Origin: Streptomyces gelaticus
GTDB taxonomy: Bacteria; Actinomycetota; Actinomycetes; Streptomycetales; Streptomycetaceae
DNA: 64,000 nt
Direction: 5' to 3'
Assembly (NCBI RefSeq): GCF_014649535.1
Contig: NZ_BMTF01000008.1
Span: 62,001 to 126,000, forward strand
The position numbers and the translations under genes were made by a program. The notes below the pieces were generated by a model that saw only the letters and a list, made by a program, of their open reading frames with translations, did no database searches and had not been told where the DNA came from. Of the stretch, positions 53,341 through 63,195 are shown one piece after another; position 1 is the first letter of the stretch; each line of letters starts with the position of its first letter.

Positions 53341-53387
53341 TTCACCCACGTTTGCTTCTGTTCTGCGCCCCTGGCCCCCGCGAATAA

Positions 53388-55064
<1,677 letters not shown>

Positions 55065-55094
55065 CGCACAGCCGCTCAGGGCGCACAGCCGCAG

Positions 55095-55137
55095 AAGGCC
55101 CCCTGTCCCACCGTTCGGCGGAGGGACAGGGGGCCTT
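55095..55137. terminator. Bidirectional terminator after groEL
   Basis: A perfect 15-bp stem (arms 55095-55109 and 55123-55137) with an inner CCG-TTCG-GCGG loop. It lies between the convergent groEL and the minus-strand gene at 55143 and can serve both. Confidence 0.8.
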
Positions 55138-55142
55138 CGCGT

Positions 55143-55856
55143 TCAGGCGGGTGCCGCGTCCCCGTCATGGGCACCGAGCTCGCGCAGCAGGCCCATGAGG
55201 TCCTCGTGCCACCAGCCTTCCTGGATCCTGCCGTTCTCGAACCGGAAGATCGTGGTGCCGGTCATGACGCACTGCCTGCCCGTGGGCGCGATGCCCATGA
55301 ACTCGCCCTTGTGGGTGCCGGTCCAGGTCCACAGCGTCACGACGTCGTCACCCTCGCAGATCTGCCGGTCCAGTTCGAAGGTGAAGTCGAAGGCGGCCCG
55401 CCAGCGCACGACGTCGTCGCGCAGCCGGCCGGAACCGACCATGACCCGTTCCGTCTTCGCGATGTCGTGGTCGGTGTAGTCGGCCGCGAACACTTCGTCG
55501 ATGACATCGAGATGGCCGCCGACGGCGATCTCGTGGAAGAAGCGGCGGGCCCGCGCCCGGTTCAGCTGCTCGTCGCGGACCACGTCGAGGTCGGTGATGG
55601 TGGGCATCCCGTCGCAGAGCGCCACCATCTCCTGGAAGATCCGCTCGGTCTCGGGCAGCCCCGAATTCGCCATCGCGTCCTGGTACGAAGGAAATTCGAC
55701 GATCTCGACATAGTGGGACCCGTCGGAGCGGTCCTTGCCCACGAGGCTGTGCGTGGCGGTCCGGGTGCCCCGGGTCTGCTCGGCCCAGCGGTCCATGAGA
55801 CGGTCCATGTCCTCGAACCGCTCCGTTTTGCAGTCGATAACTTGTACGAATCTCAT
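55143..55856 (-). CDS. Fused ABM-like and SnoaL-like (ester cyclase) protein
   Basis: 237 residues in two parts. Residues 1-100 (MRFVQVIDCKTERFEDMDRLMDRWAEQ...GSHYVEIVEFPSYQDAMANSGLPETERIFQEM) look like a dimeric alpha/beta-barrel domain of monooxygenase/EthD type. Residues 105-235 (LNRARARRFFHEIAVGGHLDVIDEVFAADYTDHD...GEFMGIAPTGRQCVMTGTTIFRFENGRIQEGWWHEDLMGLLRELG) are a SnoaL-like ester cyclase domain, a fold used in polyketide cyclisation and in unrelated small-molecule chemistry. A GGGAG Shine-Dalgarno precedes the ATG. No neighbouring biosynthetic genes explain its substrate. Confidence 0.85.
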   Translation of the reverse strand: MRFVQVIDCKTERFEDMDRLMDRWAEQTRGTRTATHSLVGKDRSDGSHYVEIVEFPSYQDAMANSGLPETERIFQEMVALCDGMPTITDLDVVRDEQLNRARARRFFHEIAVGGHLDVIDEVFAADYTDHDIAKTERVMVGSGRLRDDVVRWRAAFDFTFELDRQICEGDDVVTLWTWTGTHKGEFMGIAPTGRQCVMTGTTIFRFENGRIQEGWWHEDLMGLLRELGAHDGDAAPA

Positions 55857-55957
55857 GGCATCTCCCGGCCTCACGTTCCGGATGGGATGCTTCCAGTTTA
55901 GTGAGGAACGGGCTTCCCGACGGCTCGGGCCGAGCGGCCCGGGAGCGGTTCGAGGGC

Positions 55958-56986
55958 TCAGGCGGAGTGGCTCAGACTCCCGGAGTGCACGGGGTCCGCG
56001 AAGGGCAGACCGGCCGCGAAGCGCTCCAGCTCGTCCAGCGCCTGGTCGGCCATCCGGTGCAGCTCGTCGCCCAGCGAACCCGCGACATGCGGAGTGAGCA
56101 GCACATTGGGCAGGGTGTACAACGGCGAGTGCGCGGGCGGCAGTTCGGGTTCCGTCACATCCAGTACCGCTTGCAGTCGGCCGGTCGTCAGCTCGGCCAG
56201 CAGCGCCTCCTCGTCGATCAGCGAACCCCGCGCCGTATTGATCAGCGTCGCCCCCGTAGCCATGGCGGACAGCTGCGCCGCACCGATCAGATGGTGCGTC
56301 TCCGGGAGCTGGGGCGCGTGCACCGAGACGACGGAGCTGCTCGCGCACAGCTCGTCGAGCGAGGTGAGCCGCACCCCGAGCCGCGCCGCCTCCGGACCGT
56401 CCACGTACGGGTCGTACAGCAGCACGTCCAGGTCGAAGGGGCGCAGCAGCTCGATCACGCGCCGGCCGATCCGGGAGGCGCCGACGATGCCGACCGTTCG
56501 GCGGTAGTTCCCGGCCCCGTCGAGCTCCGCGAGCCAGTCGTGGTCGGCGCGCAGATCGCGGTAGCGGTGTGCGGTGTGCAGCACCCGCTTGCCGGCGAAC
56601 AGGATCGTGGCGAGGGTGAACTCGGCGACCGGCAGGGCGTTGGCCCCGGCCGCCGAGGTGACGGCGATGCCGCGCTCCCAGCAGGCGTCGGTGATGTGGT
56701 GCTTCACGGAGCCCGCGGCGTGCACCACGGCCCGCAGCCGGGGTGCGGCGGCCAGTACGCCGGCGGTGAGCGGTGTCGCGCCCCAGCAGGTGAACAGCAC
56801 CTCGGCCTCGGCGAGGGCGGCGGCCACCTCGGGCGTCGGGTCGGTCAGGTCGTGGCCGACGAGGTACGGGTCGGTGCGGGCGATCTCGGCCAGCCGGGTG
56901 CGGTGGCGGTCGGCGAGGAGGCGGTCGGCGATGCCGGGGCCCATCGCGAGCAGGGCCTTCGGCCGGTTGTCGGTGGCGTGGGGCAT
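55958..56986 (-). CDS. D-isomer-specific 2-hydroxyacid dehydrogenase
   Basis: 342 residues. The NAD-binding domain has GIVGASRIGRRVIELLRPFDLDVLLYDPY, followed by SVHAPQLPETHHLI, the substrate-arginine block NTARGSLIDEEALLAEL, the conserved TEPELPPAHSPLY and the catalytic histidine in LLTPHVAGS. It reduces a 2-keto acid or oxidises the hydroxyacid; substrate unknown. It lies 37 bp after the second sugar permease on the same strand, so it probably acts on the product of the imported carbohydrate. Confidence 0.92.
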   Translation of the reverse strand: MPHATDNRPKALLAMGPGIADRLLADRHRTRLAEIARTDPYLVGHDLTDPTPEVAAALAEAEVLFTCWGATPLTAGVLAAAPRLRAVVHAAGSVKHHITDACWERGIAVTSAAGANALPVAEFTLATILFAGKRVLHTAHRYRDLRADHDWLAELDGAGNYRRTVGIVGASRIGRRVIELLRPFDLDVLLYDPYVDGPEAARLGVRLTSLDELCASSSVVSVHAPQLPETHHLIGAAQLSAMATGATLINTARGSLIDEEALLAELTTGRLQAVLDVTEPELPPAHSPLYTLPNVLLTPHVAGSLGDELHRMADQALDELERFAAGLPFADPVHSGSLSHSA

Positions 56987-57023
56987 GGTGGAACTCGTAC
57001 TCCTCAGGGCTCGCGGGGGAGAG

Positions 57024-57878
57024 TCACTTGACGCTGCCGGCGGTCAGTCCGGCCTTCCAGTGCCGCTGCAGCGAGACGAAGGCGACGATCAGGGGGATGA
57101 CGGCGAGGAGCGAGCCGGTGACGACGAGCGGATAGAAGCTCGGCTCGCCGTGGGTGTTGGTGTTCCAGGAGTACAGACCCAGGCTCAGCGGGAAGAGCTT
57201 GCGGTCCGAGAGCATCACGAGGGGGAGGAAGAAGTTGTTCCAGATCGCGGTGAACTGGAAGAGGAAGACCGTCACGAAGCCCGGCATGACCATGCGCAGT
57301 CCGATGGACCAGAAGACGCGCAGCTCGCCGGCTCCGTCGATACGGGCGGCCTCCAAGGCCTCGTTCGGTATGTAGCCGGTGCTGAACACCCGGGCGAGAT
57401 ACACGCCGAACGGGTTGACCAGCACCGGGATCAGTACGGACCAGTAGGTGTTGACCAGGCCGGTCTTGGAGGCCAGGAGATACATCGGCAGCGCGAGCGC
57501 CGTGGTGGGCACGAGCACACCCATCAGCACGAGCCCGAAGAGCTTCTCCTTGCCCCGGAACTCGTACTTGTCGAAGGCGTATCCCGCGGCGACGCAGATC
57601 AGCGAGCAGACGAGGGCGCCGACGCCCGCGTACAGCAGGCTGTTGAGGTACCAGCGGAAGTAGATGCCGTCGCCGTAGGAGGCCAGGTCGGACAGGTTCT
57701 GGCCGAGGTTGAAGCCCTCGAAGGAGAAGGCATTGCCGGCGAGCAGGCCGCCGGTGTCCTTCGTGGCGGCGGTGACCAGCCAGACGAGCGGGAAGAGCAT
57801 GTAGACGACGGCGAGCAGAAGGAAGCCGTTGACGGCGGTCTTCGACATCCAGCGGCCGCGGGAGGCGGGGGAGTTCAT
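57024..57878 (-). CDS. Carbohydrate ABC transporter permease (MalG type)
   Basis: 284 residues with six membrane segments and the EAA loop EALEAARIDGAGELRVFWSIGLRMVMPG, which docks the ATPase. The C-terminal FVSLQRHWKAGLTAGSVK is typical of MalG-like permeases. The ATG overlaps the stop of the partner permease by four bases, so they are translationally coupled. No ATPase gene lies in the cluster; in streptomycetes the shared MsiK ATPase usually serves such systems. Confidence 0.95.
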   Translation of the reverse strand: MNSPASRGRWMSKTAVNGFLLLAVVYMLFPLVWLVTAATKDTGGLLAGNAFSFEGFNLGQNLSDLASYGDGIYFRWYLNSLLYAGVGALVCSLICVAAGYAFDKYEFRGKEKLFGLVLMGVLVPTTALALPMYLLASKTGLVNTYWSVLIPVLVNPFGVYLARVFSTGYIPNEALEAARIDGAGELRVFWSIGLRMVMPGFVTVFLFQFTAIWNNFFLPLVMLSDRKLFPLSLGLYSWNTNTHGEPSFYPLVVTGSLLAVIPLIVAFVSLQRHWKAGLTAGSVK

Positions 57879-58768
57879 GCTTTCTTGCCCTTCCGGCCGG
57901 TGAAGCGGGTGACGACGAAGGACAGCAGCGCGGCCGTGAGCGCCAGCAGGATGGAGGCGGCCGCGGCGAGACCGTAGTCGTTGCGCTCGAAGGCCGCGGT
58001 GTACGCGTACATGTTCGGCGTCCAGGTGGAGGAGACGGCCGAGCCGGTCCCCTTGTTGAGGATCAGCGGCTCGGTGAACAGCTGGAGCGAGCCGATGACC
58101 GTGAACAGCGCGACCATCACGAGGGAGGAGCGGATCAGCGGCACCTTGATGGAGAGAGCGGTGCGCCATGCACCGGCCCCGTCGACCGTGGCCGCTTCGA
58201 GTACGGAGCGGTCGATGGCCTGCAGCGCGGCATAGAAGATCACCATGTTGTAGCCGAGCCACTCCCACAGCGCGATGTTCACGATGGAGGGAAGGGCGCC
58301 CTCGGGGGAGAAGAAGTCGAATCCGATACCGCCGGACTCCATGGCGCTGACCACCGGGCTGAGCTGCGGGGTGTAGAGGTACACCCAGATCAGCGCGGCG
58401 ATGATGCCGGGCACGGCGTGCGGCAGGAAGAGCGCGAGCTGGAAGAACCGGCGGGCGCGGGCCAGCGCGGAGTCCAGCAGCAGGGCAAGGGCGAGGGCTC
58501 CGACGAGCAGCAGCGGAATGTAGAACAGGCAGTATCCGAGGAGTACGCCGAAGCCCTCGCGGAACGCCCGGTCGCCCAGGGCCGCCGTGTAGTTGTCGAG
58601 TCCGCTGAAGACGGTCTCGGTGCCGCCGAAGCCCAGGCCGGACTGCTTTTCGGTGAACAGGCTGAGCCAGACCGCGTAACCGATCGGCAGCACCATGGCC
58701 ACGGTGAACAGTACGAAGAAGGGCCCCAGCAGGATGGCGGCGGCTCTGGTCGTCCGGGCGCGCTTCAT
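57875..58768 (-). CDS. Carbohydrate ABC transporter permease (MalF type)
   Basis: 297 residues with six membrane segments, and the EAA loop is RSVLEAATVDGAGAWRTALSIKVPLIRSS. The N-terminus MKRARTTRAAAILLGPFFVLFTVAMVLPIGYAVWLSLF is typical of sugar permeases. I chose the ATG at 58768, overlapping the stop of the binding-protein gene by one base. Works with the MalG-type partner and the lipoprotein. Confidence 0.95.
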   Translation of the reverse strand: MKRARTTRAAAILLGPFFVLFTVAMVLPIGYAVWLSLFTEKQSGLGFGGTETVFSGLDNYTAALGDRAFREGFGVLLGYCLFYIPLLLVGALALALLLDSALARARRFFQLALFLPHAVPGIIAALIWVYLYTPQLSPVVSAMESGGIGFDFFSPEGALPSIVNIALWEWLGYNMVIFYAALQAIDRSVLEAATVDGAGAWRTALSIKVPLIRSSLVMVALFTVIGSLQLFTEPLILNKGTGSAVSSTWTPNMYAYTAAFERNDYGLAAAASILLALTAALLSFVVTRFTGRKGKKA

Positions 58769-60096
58769 CAGCCTGCGTCCTCGACCTTCAGACCGCGCTT
58801 CTTCAGCTCGGCGACCGTGGCGTCGTGCCCGGCCTTCACGGCGTCCTTGATGGTGGTGCCGCCGCTCGCGACCTTGCCGAACTGGTCCTTCATGGTGGTG
58901 TTCGTCGTGCCGGTCGTCGGGCCCCAGTTCCAGTTCTGGCCGATCGACGTCGCGGCGCCCTCGAACACCTGGTAGATGTCCTGGCCGCCGTAGAAGCCGG
59001 CGTCGAAGGACTTCTTCGCCACCGGGCGCAGGGCCGCCGCCGCCGGGAAGGCGCTCGAAGTGCCGGACTCGATGCGGGCCTTGATGCCTTCCTCGGTGGT
59101 CGACATCCAGGTGGCGAACTCGACCGCGGCCTTCGCCTTCTTGCTGGTCTTGGTCACCGCGAAGGTGGAGCCGCCGAGCATGCCGCTGGCCGGCTTGCCG
59201 TCCCAGCTGGGCATCGGGGCGACGGCCCACTTGCCGCTCTGCTCGGGCAGCGTTCCCTTGAGGACGCCCGCGCCCCAGGCGGCGCCGAGGTAGCCGACGG
59301 TGCCGCCGTTCTTGAGGGAGTTGGTCCACTCGGGGCTGAAAGAGGCGTTGGAGCGGATCAGGTCGTCGTCGAGCAGACCCTGCCAGTAGTCGGCGACCTT
59401 GTTGGTGGCCGCGTCGGCGGTGCTGACCTTCCAGGTGTCGCCCTCGGGCTTGTACCACTGGGCGCCGGCCTGCCAGGCCATCGCCTGGAACGTGGTCGGG
59501 TCATCGGGGAAGAAGGTGCCGATCCGGGCCTTCTTGTCGGCCTTCTTGATCTTCTCGGCGGCCTTGCGGAACTCGTCCCAGGTCTTGGGGACCTCGACGC
59601 CGTACTTCTCGAACAGGTCCTTGCGGTAGTAGAAGGACTGCGGCGAGGCGTCGAACGGAACGGCCCAGTTCTTGCCGCCGAGCGTCGTCAGCTCGACGGC
59701 CTGCGGCAGCAGCTTCTTCCTGATGTCCTCGGTGAAGTACTCGCCGATGTCCTGGAGCGCGCCCTGGCTGACGTACTCCGGAAGCTGCGGGTACTCGATG
59801 GAGACCAGGTCGGGGGCGTTGCCCGCCTTCACCGCGTTGGAGATCTTGGCGTAGCCGCCCGCGTTGCCGGACGGGATCTCCTCGTAGACCACCTTGATGT
59901 TCTTGTGCGAGGCGTTGAACGCGTCAACGACCTCCTTGGACCCCTTGGCCCAGCCCCAGAAGGTGATGCTGACGGGCTTGCCGTCGCTTCCGGCGGCTGC
60001 ATCGTCGTCGCCGCTGCCGCCACAGGCCGTGAGAAGGGCGAGGACGGTGGCGGTGCCGACTACGGCGAGGGACGTTCTGCTCGTACTGCGGCTCAC
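58768..60096 (-). CDS. Sugar-binding lipoprotein of an ABC transporter
   Basis: 442 residues. The lipoprotein signal is MSRSTSRTSLAVVGTATVLALLTACGG, with the lipidated cysteine at C25. The mature part is a family-1 type extracellular binding protein (FWGWAKGSKEVVDAFNASHKNIKVVYEEIPSGNAGGYAKISNAVKAGNAPDLVSIEYPQLPEYVSQG...). I chose the GTG at 60096, which has AGGAG 7 nt upstream and starts the signal peptide; an extension to 60204 would precede the promoter's -10 (60139-60144). First gene of a four-gene operon with two permeases and a dehydrogenase. Confidence 0.95.
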   Translation of the reverse strand: MSRSTSRTSLAVVGTATVLALLTACGGSGDDDAAAGSDGKPVSITFWGWAKGSKEVVDAFNASHKNIKVVYEEIPSGNAGGYAKISNAVKAGNAPDLVSIEYPQLPEYVSQGALQDIGEYFTEDIRKKLLPQAVELTTLGGKNWAVPFDASPQSFYYRKDLFEKYGVEVPKTWDEFRKAAEKIKKADKKARIGTFFPDDPTTFQAMAWQAGAQWYKPEGDTWKVSTADAATNKVADYWQGLLDDDLIRSNASFSPEWTNSLKNGGTVGYLGAAWGAGVLKGTLPEQSGKWAVAPMPSWDGKPASGMLGGSTFAVTKTSKKAKAAVEFATWMSTTEEGIKARIESGTSSAFPAAAALRPVAKKSFDAGFYGGQDIYQVFEGAATSIGQNWNWGPTTGTTNTTMKDQFGKVASGGTTIKDAVKAGHDATVAELKKRGLKVEDAG

Positions 60097-60138
60097 AGCG
60101 AGGCTCCTGAACTGGCGGCGACATTGGCGTTGGCCGTG

Positions 60139-60167
60139 ATCCTTGGACCAGTTGTGACCGAAGTCAA
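60139..60167 (-). promoter_or_regulatory. Promoter of the sugar ABC operon
   Basis: On the minus strand, TTGACT (60167-60162), 17 bp, then AAGGAT (60144-60139). Predicted start near 60132, leader about 36 nt. Confidence 0.65.
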
Positions 60168-60175
60168 GAGCGAAA

Positions 60176-60190
60176 GATCGATTGATCGAA
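60176..60190. promoter_or_regulatory. Putative regulator half-sites upstream of the sugar ABC operon
   Basis: GATCGA-TT-GATCGA at 60177-60190 includes TTGATCGAA (60182-60190), the same motif as the two arms of the operator at 61515-61540. It lies just upstream of the -35 box of the binding-protein gene. Confidence 0.5.
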
Positions 60191-60343
60191 AAAAGATCAG
60201 ACAAGTTACGTGCGGAAGCGGTCGACGTACGCTGCGGAACCGGACGCGAACCTGGTGGGAACGGGCGGCGACCGGGACGGAACAGGGGGCGAACCGGCGC
60301 GGGAGAGCCGCCGGAACGCCTGCGCCGAGGGATGCCCGCGCGC

Positions 60344-61435
60344 CTACGGCAGGCGCGCCCCGCACGAGTCCCTGACCCTCAGCTGCGGCAGCAGCGTCAG
60401 ATGCCGCCGGGGTGCCCCCTCGCCCTGGCCCAGCCGCTCCACCAGCAGTTCCGTCGCGTGCCGGCCCACCTCGCGCTTGGGCGGCGCCACCGCCGTGAGC
60501 GGGGTGTCCGCGAGCGCCGCCACCTCGTCGTCGTAGGCGATCAGGGCCAGGTCCTCCGGCACCCGCACACCCAGTTCGGCCAGGCGCTGCACCACCTGGA
60601 TCGCGTCCACGTCGTTGTGGATCAGCGCCGCCGTCGCCACCCCCGACAGGACCGCCTCGCGCAGCGCCTGCACGGCCTGCTCGAAGGCGTCCGGGGCGAG
60701 TTCGGCCGGTACGGAGTCGATCACGTCCTGCGGTGCGCGCAGCCCGAGCACGGTCAGGGCCTCCGCGTATCCGGAGCGCACCGCGACGGCGGTCGGGGAG
60801 TCCGCGCGGGCCATCAGCAGCGGCGCCCCGTGCCCGAGGCCCACCAGGTGGCGGACGGCCAGCAGCACGCCGTGGGCGTGGTCGGAGCAGACCCGGTCCA
60901 GGCCGTCCAGTGGGGAGCCCGCGGTGGGCCGACGCTCCAGCAGTACGGTCGGCACGGGCAGCGAGGCGATCCAGTCGCCGAACGCGGCGGGGTCGCCCGG
61001 GTCCTGCCAGCCGGGGGCGACCAGCAGCCCCTCGGCGCCCGCGGAGAGCAGCCCCTCGGTGCGGGACTGGTCCTCCTGCGGACGGTAGTCGGAGATCCGC
61101 AGGATGAGCCTGGCCCCGGCCCTCGCGGCGGCCTCGTGGGCGCCGCGGATGACCTCGGCGAAGTAGTAGGTCGACGAGGGCGCGAGCATGCCGAGGACCA
61201 GGCCGCTGCCCGTGGAGCCAGGTCCGGCGGCGGCGCCCGGGGCGCTCTCCTGCGGCCAGGAAACCGATCCGTGCACCCGGTCGAGAAGGCCGCGACCGGC
61301 CAGCTCCTCCACGTCGCGGCGGGCCGTGACGGGCGAGACGCCCAGCTGCGAGGCCAGATCCGAGACCCGGGCCGAACCCCGTTCCCGTACCAGTCCGAGC
61401 AGGCGGTCATGACGTTCAGCAGCACTTTCGCGCAC
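60344..61435 (-). CDS. Transcriptional regulator with DeoR-type HTH and LacI-type sugar-binding domain
   Basis: 363 residues. Residues 1-60 are a DeoR-like winged helix (ERHDRLLGLVRERGSARVSDLASQLGVSPVTARRDVEELAGRGLLDRVHG). From about 75 a periplasmic-binding-protein-like domain follows, as in LacI/GalR regulators (GLVLGMLAPSSTYYFAEVIRGAHEAAARAG ... IHNDVDAIQVVQRLAELGVRVPEDLALIAYDDE). GTG start with GAGGGG about 8 nt upstream. Between the ABC operon and the beta-helix gene, it probably represses both and itself: TAGGGT (61506-61501, minus strand) may be its -10 and the operator overlaps its promoter spacer. Confidence 0.92.
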   Translation of the reverse strand: MRESAAERHDRLLGLVRERGSARVSDLASQLGVSPVTARRDVEELAGRGLLDRVHGSVSWPQESAPGAAAGPGSTGSGLVLGMLAPSSTYYFAEVIRGAHEAAARAGARLILRISDYRPQEDQSRTEGLLSAGAEGLLVAPGWQDPGDPAAFGDWIASLPVPTVLLERRPTAGSPLDGLDRVCSDHAHGVLLAVRHLVGLGHGAPLLMARADSPTAVAVRSGYAEALTVLGLRAPQDVIDSVPAELAPDAFEQAVQALREAVLSGVATAALIHNDVDAIQVVQRLAELGVRVPEDLALIAYDDEVAALADTPLTAVAPPKREVGRHATELLVERLGQGEGAPRRHLTLLPQLRVRDSCGARLP

Positions 61436-61514
61436 GGCAGCAGTCCCCTCGCAGTGTGTGGCGCGTCCCCCGGTCCGGCCGGTGCCGAGGCCATGGTCCG
61501 ACCCTAGACCACCG

Positions 61515-61540
61515 TGATCGAACGATGGGAGTTTCGATCA
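61515..61540. promoter_or_regulatory. Operator TGATCGAA-N10-TTCGATCA in the regulator/beta-helix divergent region
   Basis: Perfect 8-bp inverted arms (61515-61522 and 61533-61540) with a 10-bp spacer. A third copy, TTCGATCAA, lies at 61562-61570 right after the TTGACG -35 (61556-61561) of the beta-helix gene. The geometry fits a dimeric regulator. Confidence 0.7.
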
Positions 61541-61555
61541 TTCAAACGCCATCCA

Positions 61556-61585
61556 TTGACGTTCGATCAATCCGAGTCCAGGATT
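61556..61585 (+). promoter_or_regulatory. Candidate promoter of the beta-helix gene
   Basis: TTGACG (61556-61561), 18 bp, AGGATT (61580-61585). The spacer contains the half-site TTCGATCAA, so bound regulator would block RNA polymerase. Confidence 0.5.
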
Positions 61586-61657
61586 CCGGCGATGCGGACT
61601 CGTCCCGCCCCCACCCCGACTGTCCGTCCCGACCCCGACTGTTCGTACGGAGGAATT

Positions 61658-63187
61658 GTGAGACATCGCGTCACCGCTGCGGCGCTCGCGGCCCTGACGG
61701 CCGCCGGCGGCCTGACCGTCGCGAGCCAGACCGCCGCACAGGCCGCGCCCACCGGCCGTACCTTCCACGTCGACTGCGCAGCGGACCCGGCCGGCGCCAC
61801 CGGCAGCAAGCAGCACCCCTGGACCTCGCTCGCCGAGGCCAACGCGCACACCTACGGCCCCGGTGACCGCCTTCTCTTCAAGCGCGGCGCCACCTGCACC
61901 GGCACCCTCGCCCCCACCGGCACCGGCTCCGCCGACGCTCCGTTCACCATCGCCGACTACGGCAACGGCCCGGCCCGCGCCAGGCTCGACGGCGCGGGCG
62001 CCCACGACGTCGTCCTGCTCGCCAACACCCAGTACGTGCACCTCAAGGCGCTGGAGATCACCAACGCCGACAACCCCGGCAGCGAGCGCAACGGCGTCCG
62101 GGTCCGCCTCACCGACTACGGCGTCGCCCGCGGCTTCGACATCTCCGGCCTCTACATCCACGACGTGCGCGGCGGCGACCACAAGACGGTCTCCGGCTCC
62201 AGCGCGATCCACATCGCGGTCGAGGGCAGGACGAAGGCCAGCTGGTACGACGGCCTGGACATCGGGCACAACCGCATCGAGGACGTCGACCGCGAGGGCA
62301 TCTACTTCAAGTCGACCTTCTCCAAGCGCGATCTGGTCGGCCAGCAGCAGGACCCGAACGTGTACCCGGGGGAGTGGACGCCCAGCACCGGCGTCCGCAT
62401 CCACCACAACACGCTGAAGTCCCTGGCCGGTGACGGCATGAAGCTGGACACCACCAGCGGCGCCCGCGTCGACCACAACCGGGTCGACGGCTTCCAGCTC
62501 CGCTCGCCCTCCGCCAACGCGGGCATCTGGACCTTCAACACCGACGACACGACCATCGAGTACAACGAGGTCTCGGGCGGCGGCAACACCCACGACGGAA
62601 TGTCCTTCGACGCCGACGGCGCCTCCCGGAACACCGTCTTCCAGTACAACTACAGCCACGACAACAAGGGCGGCTTCCTGCTGATCTGCCCGTACAGCGG
62701 CGCCAAGACCATCGGCACGGTCGCCCGCTACAACGTCAGCCGCAACGACGGTGCCCGCCTCATCCAGAACTGCTGGGGCCCGATCCTCGGCACCGAGATC
62801 TACAACAACACCTTCCACAACAAGGAGCAGATCCCCGGCTACCTCGTCCAGGACGACGCCGGCAGCCCCGCCACCACCCAGCACGAACTTTCCATCCGCA
62901 ACAACGTCTTCGTGAGCGAGGGCACCGGCGGCTACGCCTTCAAGAACCCGACCCCCGGGCTCTCCTTCGACCACAACGCCTTCTACGGCATCGACATGAC
63001 CCGCCCCGACCCCGGCGGCATCACGGCCGACCCGAAGCTCCGGGCCGACTTCCGGCTCGGCGCCGGCTCGCCCGCCCTCGCCGCCGGAGCCGTCATCGAG
63101 AACAACGGCGGCAAGGACTACTTCGGCAACGTACTGAAGCCCGGCGCCCCCAACATCGGCGCCTACGCGGGCCGGGGGGTGCGGTAA
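61658..63187 (+). CDS. Secreted right-handed parallel beta-helix protein (putative polysaccharide lyase or hydrolase)
   Basis: 509 residues from the GTG at 61658, which has GGAGGAATT upstream and opens a signal peptide (RHRVTAAALAALTAAGGLTVASQTAAQAAP). The mature protein has many beta-helix coils of PbH1 type: HVYLKALEIT-like repeats (YVHLKALEITNADN, GVRIHHNTLKSLAGDGMKLD, TIEYNEVSGGGNTHDGMSF, NTVFQYNYSHDNKGGFLL, GTEIYNNTFHN). This fold is used by pectate, alginate and chondroitin lyases. Linked by position and operator motif to the sugar ABC operon, it probably cuts a polymer whose fragments are imported. The specific substrate is not visible. An ATG at 61592 is also in frame. Confidence 0.9.
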   Translation: MRHRVTAAALAALTAAGGLTVASQTAAQAAPTGRTFHVDCAADPAGATGSKQHPWTSLAEANAHTYGPGDRLLFKRGATCTGTLAPTGTGSADAPFTIADYGNGPARARLDGAGAHDVVLLANTQYVHLKALEITNADNPGSERNGVRVRLTDYGVARGFDISGLYIHDVRGGDHKTVSGSSAIHIAVEGRTKASWYDGLDIGHNRIEDVDREGIYFKSTFSKRDLVGQQQDPNVYPGEWTPSTGVRIHHNTLKSLAGDGMKLDTTSGARVDHNRVDGFQLRSPSANAGIWTFNTDDTTIEYNEVSGGGNTHDGMSFDADGASRNTVFQYNYSHDNKGGFLLICPYSGAKTIGTVARYNVSRNDGARLIQNCWGPILGTEIYNNTFHNKEQIPGYLVQDDAGSPATTQHELSIRNNVFVSEGTGGYAFKNPTPGLSFDHNAFYGIDMTRPDPGGITADPKLRADFRLGAGSPALAAGAVIENNGGKDYFGNVLKPGAPNIGAYAGRGVR

Positions 63188-63195
63188 CCGACCGC

